Assembly: GCA_020850475.1 (NCBI GenBank)
Contig: JADZEO010000163.1
Coordinates: 1 to 40,241 of the forward strand
Direction of reading: 5' to 3'
DNA: 40,241 nt
Origin: Bdellovibrionales bacterium
Lineage (GTDB): Bacteria; Bdellovibrionota; Bdellovibrionia; Bdellovibrionales; UBA1609
A program made the translations under genes and the position numbers. Under the pieces are notes generated by a model, which worked only from the letters and a program-made list of their open reading frames with translations, ran no database searches and was not told where the DNA came from. Within the stretch, counting starts at the first letter, position 1; every line of letters begins with the position of its first letter. This document shows, piece by piece, positions 32,868-40,202 of this stretch.

Positions 32868-34120
32868 AAAGTTATCTTCGACTCATGATCTTCTTTTTGA
32901 GTGGTCTTATTTTTCTAGGTGGACTCACAGCCCTAGGGGCAGATAATTCGGATGTGGATCTCGAAGAAGCCGCCGGGTTAGCCGATGAAACTCAAATGTC
33001 TGAGGCTACTTCTACTGAGACTACGACTTCCGATCCTCAGAACTCTTGGTTTAATAGAGGCAGAACAAGGACATATTTGCTAATTGATGGCACTCAAACT
33101 TCCGGAAGCACCAACGATCAAATCCACTTTCCAAATGGCCAATTAAGCTTTTCTGGTGATTTCAAAATTCTAAACGAGAGTTTTTTGATAGTCGATGCTG
33201 TTGTGAATTATGATGATAAGGACAAAGAAGGCTCTCTTTTTCTCAATCAAGTCGGCTTTCGCTCCCGCCTGAGTGACAGCGCGCAGTATTTTATTGGAAA
33301 AGAACGCAATCGGAGATCTCCTGGATTACTGATATCTCCCAGTGATTTCATATATTCAAATACGAATTTACCGGGTCAACGAGAAGATCGAAAGGGTGTC
33401 TGGCTTGGTCGCCTTTCGTATCAAAAAATCAATGGAAGTATCGATTTCTTAATACTGCCCGTGCAAAGTGAAACCTTAGAAGGCTTGCCCGATTCCAAGC
33501 AAAACAGCAATGAGGGTGCCATCAGAGGACTTTATCAATTCTCCGGAATTGATGTCAGTCTTATGGTCGGGCGATACCTAGGCACAAATCGAGCAGGCAC
33601 ATCAGTACAAACTCTTTTACTTAATAAGTATAAGATGTATGTCGAGCTTGGCACCCAAGAAGAAATTACGCGATATAACAACACAAAAAAAAACTACCCT
33701 GTTCAGAGTTTGGCAGGTTTCGGTTATGAAGCGAGCGAAGACTTCTCTGTACGACTTGAATATTTCGAAAATGGTCAGGGACTCAAGTCTGATGAGTTTA
33801 ATCAAATGATGCGACTCAGATCGTTGTCGCCGTCCCAGTTCGCTGGAAACACAAATTTGCAATCACCATTTATTAGGCAAAAATATTTAATCACGAGCGT
33901 TACATTCCCTGAGATCAAAAAAAAATACAACTTCACGATTTCAGGTATTAAAAGCTTAGAGGATGACTCGCTTTTAAGCATTGCCCGACTAGAGTATCTT
34001 GCTACGGATAAACTTTTAGCGGGCCTTAGTTTCACCAAAATGCAAGGTGGAACAGGATCACAATATCAGTATCGCAACTTCGACACTCAAGCGACAGCGG
34101 ATTTAAAGTATACATTTTAA
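32864..34120 (+). CDS. Outer-membrane beta-barrel protein of the transport operon
   Basis: A 418-residue exported protein. The signal peptide (LMIFFLSGLIFLGGLTALGA) is followed by an acidic Thr/Glu-rich linker (about 28-60), then amphipathic strands through to a terminal LKYTF. Strand-like segments include AQYFIGKERN, VSLMVGRYLGTN and YNFTISGIKS. It overlaps the LolA-like gene by four bases, so the two are coupled. Together they suggest a route from inner to outer membrane. No family recognised. Confidence 0.75.
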   Translation: MKSYLRLMIFFLSGLIFLGGLTALGADNSDVDLEEAAGLADETQMSEATSTETTTSDPQNSWFNRGRTRTYLLIDGTQTSGSTNDQIHFPNGQLSFSGDFKILNESFLIVDAVVNYDDKDKEGSLFLNQVGFRSRLSDSAQYFIGKERNRRSPGLLISPSDFIYSNTNLPGQREDRKGVWLGRLSYQKINGSIDFLILPVQSETLEGLPDSKQNSNEGAIRGLYQFSGIDVSLMVGRYLGTNRAGTSVQTLLLNKYKMYVELGTQEEITRYNNTKKNYPVQSLAGFGYEASEDFSVRLEYFENGQGLKSDEFNQMMRLRSLSPSQFAGNTNLQSPFIRQKYLITSVTFPEIKKKYNFTISGIKSLEDDSLLSIARLEYLATDKLLAGLSFTKMQGGTGSQYQYRNFDTQATADLKYTF

Positions 34121-34131
34121 TTGGAGGGTCT

Positions 34132-34809
34132 ATGATCGAACTTAAGAATGTGACTAAAAACTATGAAACTGGAAAGACCTTTGTTGAGGCACTCAAGGGA
34201 GTCAGCTTCATATTCAAGAAATCTGATTTTGTTTTGATTCGCGGCCCTTCGGGATCAGGTAAGTCGACGCTATTGAATATTGTGGGTCTACTTGATAATC
34301 CCACCGATGGTGAGGTGTACCTGAACGGTCAAAAAGTTAGTTATGCTGATTTTGATGAACTGGCTACCCTGCGATCAAGAACTATTTCGTTCATCTTTCA
34401 GTCATTCAATTTAAATCCAGTTTTGACCGTTGAAGAAAATGTAATGGTTCCCCTCATGATTCGAAAGGACATTTCTCACGAGGAAAAAAAACGTCGGGTA
34501 ACTGACTGGATAGTGAAGACGGGGTTGTACGAGCATCGGCATCACCGGCCCGATGAACTTTCTGGGGGGCAAAGGCAGCGTGTGGCCATCGCCCGTGCCA
34601 TGGTCACAGAACCTGAAATTGTCATCGCTGATGAACCGACTGCAAATTTAGACTCGAAAACCACGCGTTCGATTCTGGAATTCATGCGACAACTCAACGA
34701 GGAGAAAAAAGTCACCTTCTTGTTTGCTACTCACGACCCTGTTCTAGACGAATATGCAAAAACAAGAGTCCAAATCAAGGATGGTATTTTGAGTGTGGTT
34801 ACAACATGA
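34132..34809 (+). CDS. LolD/MacB-like ABC transporter ATP-binding protein
   Basis: A 225-residue ATPase with the Walker [10 protein letters not shown] (38-46), Q-loop FQSFNLNP (89-96), signature [15 protein letters not shown] (143-157), Walker B IVIADEP (163-169) and H-loop ATHD. It belongs to the MacB/LolD branch and is the partner of the permease at 30767. Having the two split by the LolA-like and barrel genes is less usual but consistent with one operon. The ATG follows GGAGG. Confidence 0.94.
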   Translation: MIELKNVTKNYETGKTFVEALKGVSFIFKKSDFVLIRGPSGSGKSTLLNIVGLLDNPTDGEVYLNGQKVSYADFDELATLRSRTISFIFQSFNLNPVLTVEENVMVPLMIRKDISHEEKKRRVTDWIVKTGLYEHRHHRPDELSGGQRQRVAIARAMVTEPEIVIADEPTANLDSKTTRSILEFMRQLNEEKKVTFLFATHDPVLDEYAKTRVQIKDGILSVVTT

Positions 34810-35378
34810 TGAAATTGTTTTTCATCGGTCTAATCATTTCGGTTACACTTTCTGGACAAGCAAAAGCTGTTCAATTTGAGGGGTTTGAGTTTCCCCAAGA
34901 AGTCAAAGTAGAAGACGAGAAATTGGCTCTGAATGGCCTGGCCCTTCGAAAGGTCCCTTTTTTAGGAATTCGTGTCTTGGTCGCTGGATTTTATTTGCCT
35001 CAGCCTGTTTCTGAACCTTTGGCAATTGAAAAGATGGCAGGGCGAAAACAACTTCGCCTTCATTTTTTAAAAAACGTCTCAGCTAACACCATCGCGACGA
35101 CTTGGACCGAGGAATTGATGAAAAATTGTGTAACTTCTTGCCCTGAAATTAAAGAGAAGGCTGCGGGACTTGAAAGCCTCATTTACGGTGTTAAAAAGAA
35201 TGACCTTTTGGCAATTACTTTTGAAAAGGACCGGTTGATTTTTCAACTTAATGGTCAAAAGGGAGGTTCGATTAATGGACCGGAGTTCGCTTCAGCGTTT
35301 TTACGAATTTGGATCGGTGATCACCCGATCAACGAAGATTTCAAAAAGGATTTACTAAAACAATTCAGATTATTTTGA
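34806..35378 (+). CDS. Periplasmic chalcone-isomerase-like protein
   Basis: A 190-residue exported protein with a signal peptide (FFIGLIISVTLSGQAKA). The chalcone-isomerase-like fold is indicated by KLALNGLALRKVPFLGIRV followed by VAGFYLP, and by a C-terminal SAFLRIWIGDHPINEDFK. Bacterial members bind fatty acid or lipid-like ligands rather than chalcone. Translationally coupled to the ATPase gene by a four-base overlap (ATGA). It likely handles the substrate of the transporter. Confidence 0.85.
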   Translation: MMKLFFIGLIISVTLSGQAKAVQFEGFEFPQEVKVEDEKLALNGLALRKVPFLGIRVLVAGFYLPQPVSEPLAIEKMAGRKQLRLHFLKNVSANTIATTWTEELMKNCVTSCPEIKEKAAGLESLIYGVKKNDLLAITFEKDRLIFQLNGQKGGSINGPEFASAFLRIWIGDHPINEDFKKDLLKQFRLF

Positions 35379-35411
35379 ACGGGGTTCTTTAGTGTCCCCA
35401 GAAAGAAAATT

Positions 35412-35828
35412 GTGAAAAAATTAAATCATCAAAGACCACCATGGATTTATGTGTTGGCTGCATTTTTAATATTGTTTGGCCTTCTAACAATTAAAGAGGG
35501 TGGTTCAGTTTTATTTTTTGACTCTACCGCAAGAGCTGAGGCTGGTAATTATGTGCCCCTTGTGTTGTGGTTTAACTTCCTCGCGGGTTTCTTTTATATC
35601 GCCGCAGGTATAGGCGTTTTTATAAGTGCAATTTGGACCAGACGCTTGTCCCTTATTATAGCAGGATCTTCCGCAGTAATTTTAGCGGCACTCTTAGTCC
35701 ACATATTAACTGGAGGACTTTACGAGACCAGAACATTAATTGCGATGACATTGAGGGTCACTATTTGGACGTTTACGTCCTTCATATTAACAAAAAATAA
35801 ACATTTACAACAAAGGAGTCATACATGA
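35412..35828 (+). CDS. Four-helix membrane protein, unknown function
   Basis: A 138-residue integral membrane protein with four hydrophobic segments (roughly residues 12-35, 48-72, 80-100 and 108-127). Starts at GTG after a weak AGAAAG site. It overlaps the cupin gene by four bases and follows the chalcone-isomerase-like gene by 33. It may belong to the same transcript or start a second unit. No family recognised. Confidence 0.65.
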   Translation: MKKLNHQRPPWIYVLAAFLILFGLLTIKEGGSVLFFDSTARAEAGNYVPLVLWFNFLAGFFYIAAGIGVFISAIWTRRLSLIIAGSSAVILAALLVHILTGGLYETRTLIAMTLRVTIWTFTSFILTKNKHLQQRSHT

Positions 35829-36121
35829 GCGCGAGAGGTTCAATTAAAGACATGGTCTCATACAAACAAGAGGGCAAATCAATCAATGTTCTCTTTGCAG
35901 AAGGCTTCAAAGCCGTGGGCATTGGTTTATTAGCAATACAAAAACTTGAAAAACACAGCACATCGACACCTGCATTTCTGTTAGTTTTAGAGGGAAGTGT
36001 TGAGTTCCAGCTTGATGGAACGAAGTGCATATTGAACAGCCAGGATTTTTTTAAAATCCCACCAAGTCAAGAGCACGAAATTACTGCGTTAGAAAATTCA
36101 AAAATGATTTTAATAAAATAA
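35825..36121 (+). CDS. Small cupin-domain protein
   Basis: A 98-residue single cupin. A beta-barrel pattern is seen in PAFLLVLEGSVEFQLDG, ILNSQDFFKIPPSQEHEITA. His in EHEITA and the acidic/His positions match cupin motif 2; motif 1 has only STSTPAF where His-x-His would be, so the metal site may be incomplete. The ATG follows AAAGGAG inside the previous gene's end. Ten bases separate it from the next membrane protein. Confidence 0.75.
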   Translation: MSARGSIKDMVSYKQEGKSINVLFAEGFKAVGIGLLAIQKLEKHSTSTPAFLLVLEGSVEFQLDGTKCILNSQDFFKIPPSQEHEITALENSKMILIK

Positions 36122-36131
36122 GGAGGCAATT

Positions 36132-36542
36132 ATGCACGGAAAGAAAAATATAGTTGTTGGGTTGTTCATTATGGCCGGTTTTATGCTTTATGGATTTTTA
36201 CTTATTTATTGGCGAGACTTCGCAGCTGATGCTGCGGAGTGGGCTGCAGCATATGGCAATGGGAAACATTTCGAGGCCAGACTTGCGCATGTACACGGCA
36301 ACCTTTTTGCTTTTTTGAATATACTGATTGGGTATCTTCTTTTCAAATTAGACATCGGTGATCAACAAAAGAAAATCGTGTCGTGGTTGGGTGTTATTGG
36401 CATCTTAATGCCGGTGGGAATTTTGATGGAACTTATTCTTAACGCATCACCGATTTTTGTCTTGGTCGGCGCAGTCAGCATGACAGCGAGTGTGTTTTTG
36501 CTGGGCGTATTTGTGGCGAAATCGAAAAAAGTGATTTTATAA
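36132..36542 (+). CDS. Four-helix membrane protein, second of the cluster
   Basis: A 136-residue integral membrane protein with four hydrophobic segments (about 8-27, 55-72, 84-103, 108-130) and a conserved-looking ARLAHVHGNLFAF motif with two His near the second helix. It follows AAGGAGG. A start ten bases after the cupin suggests co-expression. Function not recognised. Confidence 0.7.
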   Translation: MHGKKNIVVGLFIMAGFMLYGFLLIYWRDFAADAAEWAAAYGNGKHFEARLAHVHGNLFAFLNILIGYLLFKLDIGDQQKKIVSWLGVIGILMPVGILMELILNASPIFVLVGAVSMTASVFLLGVFVAKSKKVIL

Positions 36543-36564
36543 ATATATTAAAAGGAGAAAAGTC

Positions 36565-37022
36565 ATGAAGGCGATTTTAATTTCAGCAGTTTTGAGCTTT
36601 GTATTCAGCGGCCAGGCTATGCTGCAGAAAAAAACCACCATAGCCATGGAGATAGGACCACTATAACAGAAGTGAAGCCAGATAAAAAATTTATTGCAGA
36701 TGAAGCATTAAAAGAAAGAATGAATTCTATCTTAAGTGCGATGCAAGAATTAAACAAGACAGGGTCCGCCTCCGAAAAAAAGAAAGAAGTGATCACAACT
36801 GGCGGTCGTGTCGAATCTGTCGTGCAGGATATTTTTAAAAGCTGCAAGCTCGCTCCAGATGCAGATGCTGCAATCCATCCTATTCTGGCCGAAATTCTTG
36901 AGGGGGCCCATCTATTAAAAAACGGTATAGAGAAAGACGGGCACGAAAGAATACATAAAGCTCTTTTGAAATACGGAGATAATTTTGAGCATTCGGGCTG
37001 GAACCACAATCACACTGAATAG
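36565..37022 (+). pseudogene. His-rich secreted helical protein, frameshifted in the signal peptide
   Basis: ATG 36565 follows AAGGAGA and starts a signal peptide (ILISAVLSFVFSGQA) but then leaves frame. The correct frame resumes at TAT 36618 with YAAEKNHHSHGDRTT, which fits a cleavage site and a mature His-rich start, and runs to TAG 37020. An extra T near 36617 would restore a 150-residue-class protein. The mature part is helical and ends HSGWNHNHTE, so metal or heme binding is possible. No family recognised. The defect may be real or an assembly error. Confidence 0.6.
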
Positions 37023-37401
37023 CTTCTTAACAGAGATGCAATGTGAACCGCATTTATGCTGGAGAGAAATCTGAACGAGGGTGTTCGACTCTCGCCACCA
37101 TCTAACCAACTCAATGGATAGGCGAACACCTTCTTAAAAATTTTGGCCCAGTGATTCTGCAGACTTACGAGCCAGCACTGGACGCTGGTTCGCTTAAAAA
37201 AATGGTGGAGGTATTTTTTCGCCTCTAACCCCTTGATTTTCCTCACACTGGGCCTCGTTGGGCTTCATATAAATATTAAATCCTGAAAAGGGCCTTGGGT
37301 GAAATGTCACATTTTTTCGAAGAAATGTGAAGTTTGGCAACTACCGAGGCGAATAGGGATATCGTCACCCAAAACTGCCAAATTTGACATTTTTAATATT
37401 C
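37023..37401. other. Island-junction intergenic region with tRNA-like and structured elements
   Basis: No gene is supported here. A stretch at 37071-37105 resembles the 3' end of a tRNA or tmRNA (T-loop-like GTTCGACT, then CTCGCCACCA and ACCA). GGTGTTCG (37080-37087) pairs with CGAACACC (37123-37130). A near-perfect 24-base palindrome lies at 37307-37330. Inverted repeats 37295-37302/37365-37372 and 37333-37339/37376-37382 interleave in a pseudoknot-like order. Confidence 0.45.
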
Positions 37402-37426
37402 TTACCCAATATGGGTATTTGGGTAA
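37402..37426. promoter_or_regulatory. 7-11-7 inverted repeat upstream of the OLD nuclease gene
   Basis: TTACCCA, 11 bases, TGGGTAA. The same element, with the same spacing and similar flanks, recurs at 39351-39375 upstream of the AbiEi-like gene. A TTGACA at 37384-37389 just before it could be a -35 box whose -10 lies in the repeat. Confidence 0.7.
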
Positions 37427-37477
37427 TTTATTTAAAAATACCTTCTGCATGCAATTTGTTGCTCAAATACTTTGCAT

Positions 37478-37561
37478 ATGAAATTACCCATGTTGGATAA
37501 CCAAATACTGAATGATTTTGTTGCAGATGGTCCTGTGAGGGATGGGGATGAATGGAAATAG
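37478..37561 (+). CDS. Possible leader peptide overlapping the OLD gene start
   Basis: A 27-codon frame from ATG 37478 to TAG 37559-37561. It reads MKLPMLDNQILNDFVADGPV then RDGDEWK, and overlaps the OLD start (37552) by ten bases. The product is acidic with a hydrophobic face, not random in look, but there is no ribosome site. If translated it could couple to or control OLD translation. Low confidence. Confidence 0.3.
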   Translation: MKLPMLDNQILNDFVADGPVRDGDEWK

Positions 37562-39333
37562 TTAAAATTCAAATTGAGCGGTTTAAAGGAATTAGAGATC
37601 TTGAGGTTTCGGTTCCAAGCACCTTGCAGCTAATTGCTGGAGCAAATAACTCTGGCAAGTCGACATTTATGCAGGCTCTTGATCTCTTTTTCAGTGGAGT
37701 CGATTCTCAAATTGAGTGCAACTTGTTTCAGCCCAAGAACCAGTACTATGGAAAGGAAAGCCCCAGGGCCCTTACCACAATAAAAATTCACTTCTCTAAA
37801 TTAACAACTAATGAAAAAAATGACTTTAAGGAAGCATTACTTTCCAGAACTAATTCCTTTTGGTGTCAGCTAAAAATATCAAGGACTGGTCAAGTTAAGG
37901 TGGTCTGCTCTGGTGTTGCAGAAGCAAAATTTATCTATGAGAAATTGATTTCTAAATTTACAGTTTTTCATATTCCAGTCCTACGAGTTTCCCAACATGG
38001 CTTTTCTGACACCGAGTCTAGAAGGTTGATGAAGGCAGTATCAGAAGTACTGATCCGTAAACGGCCAGGCCCAAAATCAAGCGATCAAAAAAGATTTGAA
38101 TCTGAGACCAAGAGATTAAAGAAGCTAATAGCAAAAGTTTTTATTGATGCTAAAGGCTCTGCTGGATACCTTTTACCCTCCGAGTCCGAAATCCAATTCG
38201 AGTTTCCAAATAACTCTGATCTACTTGATTCTATTTTAGATAAGATTTGGATAAAGTCTCGCCCCAAGGATGGATTAACTCTCAAAGAAGAAGGAACTGG
38301 TTATCAGTCGCTTTTGGCATTAGGTCTCCTCAAGCATATTGCAAACCAAGAAAGTTCTAGACGAAATCAAAATCTACTCATTCTGCTTGAAGAACCTGAA
38401 GCCTTTCTACATCCTCAATACCAGAGGCGGGTTGCGGAATACCTTGAAGACATTTCAAAATCTGCCCAAATTTTTGTATCTACTCACTCGCCTACAATTA
38501 TTGATGCTACAGATGTTCAAAATGTCATTCGTCTAGAGCGAAATTTTTCAGGGTTGAAATTGAATTGGCATCCCGAAACTATGTCGGAAAAAACAAAAGG
38601 TAATCTATCAAGATGGTGTGATTCAAAGAACAGCGAACTAATCTTCTCTGACAGAGTTATTTTCTGCGAAGGTCCATCTGATGTTAGCGTGGTCAAAAAA
38701 ATCATACTCAGCATCAAGGATCTATCATCATTGGTATCTAATATTTCTGTAATTTCAATGGATAGTAGGGATAATGGAGACAAATTTGCCGAGCTAGTGG
38801 CGCGATTCAACATCCCTTCTTTATTCATTTTCGATAGGGATATTCATAGTGGAGATCGTGCTACCTTAAAGAAAATGTGTGAGACCTTTTCATCAAAACT
38901 TTCACAGGCAGATTATACGAAGCTAGATAAGTGTAAACCCGTAACTAATGACTACAATGAAAATATGGCTCTTCGTGATACTGCAAATCAGGTATTGAGC
39001 AAGAGACATATTTTTTGCTTGAGCTCAGATATTGAATGCGCACTAGTAACTGCTTATAACAAAGACAAAACTATTCGTACACTTCTCAATTTACAAGTCA
39101 TTGATCAAGCCACATCTGAAAGTCTAGGCAAGTCCGTGGGGGTTGATTTTCATGTTGAAATAAACAAAGCAATTGGGTCAAAGGGTTGGCATGGGGCATC
39201 CGCTAAAAACAAAATTAAACCCCACTTTGCTGGACTTATAGTTGACGAGCTAGGGACTGAGTTCAACCAAAATAGCGACCTTTTGAGCCTTCGCAAAGCA
39301 ATCAGAGAATTCCTTTCGTCTAAGAAACACTAG
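37552..39333 (+). CDS. OLD-family nuclease (AAA ATPase plus Toprim)
   Basis: A 593-residue OLD-type endonuclease. The N-terminal ABC/AAA-like ATPase has Walker A GANNSGKST (30-38), a signature-like TGYQSLLALGLL, Walker B LLEEPEAFLHP (near 278-288) and STHSPTIID. The C-terminal Toprim domain has VIFCEGPSDV (about 370) and FIFDRD (about 426) carrying the metal-binding acidic residues. OLD proteins act in phage exclusion. No UvrD helicase (GajB) is adjacent, so it is not a Gabija pair; it looks like a solitary, class 1-like OLD or a component of this locus. The ATG follows GGGGA. Confidence 0.9.
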   Translation: MEIVKIQIERFKGIRDLEVSVPSTLQLIAGANNSGKSTFMQALDLFFSGVDSQIECNLFQPKNQYYGKESPRALTTIKIHFSKLTTNEKNDFKEALLSRTNSFWCQLKISRTGQVKVVCSGVAEAKFIYEKLISKFTVFHIPVLRVSQHGFSDTESRRLMKAVSEVLIRKRPGPKSSDQKRFESETKRLKKLIAKVFIDAKGSAGYLLPSESEIQFEFPNNSDLLDSILDKIWIKSRPKDGLTLKEEGTGYQSLLALGLLKHIANQESSRRNQNLLILLEEPEAFLHPQYQRRVAEYLEDISKSAQIFVSTHSPTIIDATDVQNVIRLERNFSGLKLNWHPETMSEKTKGNLSRWCDSKNSELIFSDRVIFCEGPSDVSVVKKIILSIKDLSSLVSNISVISMDSRDNGDKFAELVARFNIPSLFIFDRDIHSGDRATLKKMCETFSSKLSQADYTKLDKCKPVTNDYNENMALRDTANQVLSKRHIFCLSSDIECALVTAYNKDKTIRTLLNLQVIDQATSESLGKSVGVDFHVEINKAIGSKGWHGASAKNKIKPHFAGLIVDELGTEFNQNSDLLSLRKAIREFLSSKKH

Positions 39334-39350
39334 ACAATATTTTAATTTTC

Positions 39351-39375
39351 TTACCCAGTTGCATTTAATGGGTAA
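39351..39375. promoter_or_regulatory. 7-11-7 inverted repeat upstream of the AbiEi-like gene
   Basis: TTACCCA, 11 bases, TGGGTAA, identical in layout to the site at 37402-37426, with similar AT-rich flanks. A candidate promoter crosses it: TTGCAT (39359-39364), 17 bases, TAAAAT (39382-39387). This would start transcription close to the ATG at 39394, giving a near-leaderless message. Confidence 0.75.
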
Positions 39376-39393
39376 TAATATTAAAATACAGGT

Positions 39394-39981
39394 ATGAAAA
39401 ACACGAAAAAGGCTTTCGAAAAGCTGTTTAAAAAACCCGCTTTTTCTACAAAAGATGCCAAAGCAGTTGGAATCAGTGCGGCCAGTCTCTCCTATTATTC
39501 AAAAATGGGCTTTATTGAAAGGGTGTCCCATGGGGTTTATCGCAACCCCAACTTTGAAAGCTCTGCTCCATTCGAGTGGCAAGACCTTCTTGAAACTGCA
39601 CAGAGCATCCCTGAAGGAACCATCTGTCTGATTTCGGCTCTAGCATACTATGGTCTTACCCAGGAAATTCAAAGACAGTATTGGGTTGCTGTCCCTCACG
39701 AAATGGGGCTGATTAAACGACCAAAAACTAAGATCATTAGAACCCGCAACTTCAAGCTGGGTCGACAACAACTTAAACTTGGTGAATATAAGACTTTCAT
39801 CTACGACAAAGAACGATGTGTAGTTGATGCCTTCAAAAAACTTTCAAAAGAATCTGCTATGCATTCTCTTAAGGCATACCTGAAGAGAACAGACGATCAT
39901 AAGCCTGATGTCTCAAAACTTGTGAAATATGCAAAAGAGCTTCGGGTCGATCTACTTCCATATATCGAGGCATTGACATGA
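39394..39981 (+). CDS. abiEi: AbiEi-type antitoxin (type IV toxin-antitoxin) with winged helix
   Basis: A 195-residue protein. The N-terminal winged helix (residues about 12-55: FSTKDAKAVGISAASLSYYS, MGFIERVSHGVYR) is followed by the AbiEi C-terminal domain (ICLISALAYYGLTQEIQRQY and the IYDKERCVVDAFKKLS motif). AbiEi proteins repress their own operon through inverted repeats and neutralise the nucleotidyltransferase toxin AbiEii in phage abortive infection. Its stop overlaps the start of the next gene by four bases. Confidence 0.88.
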   Translation: MKNTKKAFEKLFKKPAFSTKDAKAVGISAASLSYYSKMGFIERVSHGVYRNPNFESSAPFEWQDLLETAQSIPEGTICLISALAYYGLTQEIQRQYWVAVPHEMGLIKRPKTKIIRTRNFKLGRQQLKLGEYKTFIYDKERCVVDAFKKLSKESAMHSLKAYLKRTDDHKPDVSKLVKYAKELRVDLLPYIEALT

Positions 39982-40202
39982 GCAAAGCAGCTGGAAAATC
40001 AATCGAGCAATCAATTAAAGAAAAAGTTAAATCAATCGCTCAAAAGCAAAATAGAACATTCAACGATGTTTGGCAGGAGGTGGTTCTTGAAAGATGGTTG
40101 GCCCGCCTCGCAAGTGTCCGATTTCACCAATTTGACCACTTGGATTTCACCACATCTGACCACCCGTCAGGGTGGCTGGCGGACCGAAGGGACGCATGTT
40201 AG
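39978..40202 (+). pseudogene. abiEii: AbiEii-type toxin, 5' fragment truncated by an insertion
   Basis: It starts on ATGA overlap with the antitoxin. The first 45 or so residues (IEQSIKEKVKSIAQKQNRTF followed by WQEVVLERWLARLAS) match the N terminus of AbiEii nucleotidyltransferases. After about 40114 the frame runs into sequence of a different character and stops at 40202, giving 74 residues. The nucleotidyltransferase active site is missing. The rest may lie beyond the insertion, outside the window. Confidence 0.7.

Noticed and set aside
37010-37246. Minus-strand frame beginning near a CCTCCACCA-like sequence, suggestive of a tRNA 3' end
   Set aside because: No T-arm or acceptor stem can be folded before it, and the translated frame is the typical artefact seen opposite tRNA-like sequence.
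37552-39333. Gabija (GajA) as the identity of the OLD nuclease
   Set aside because: No UvrD-like GajB is adjacent on either side within the window; the neighbours are AbiE-type genes.
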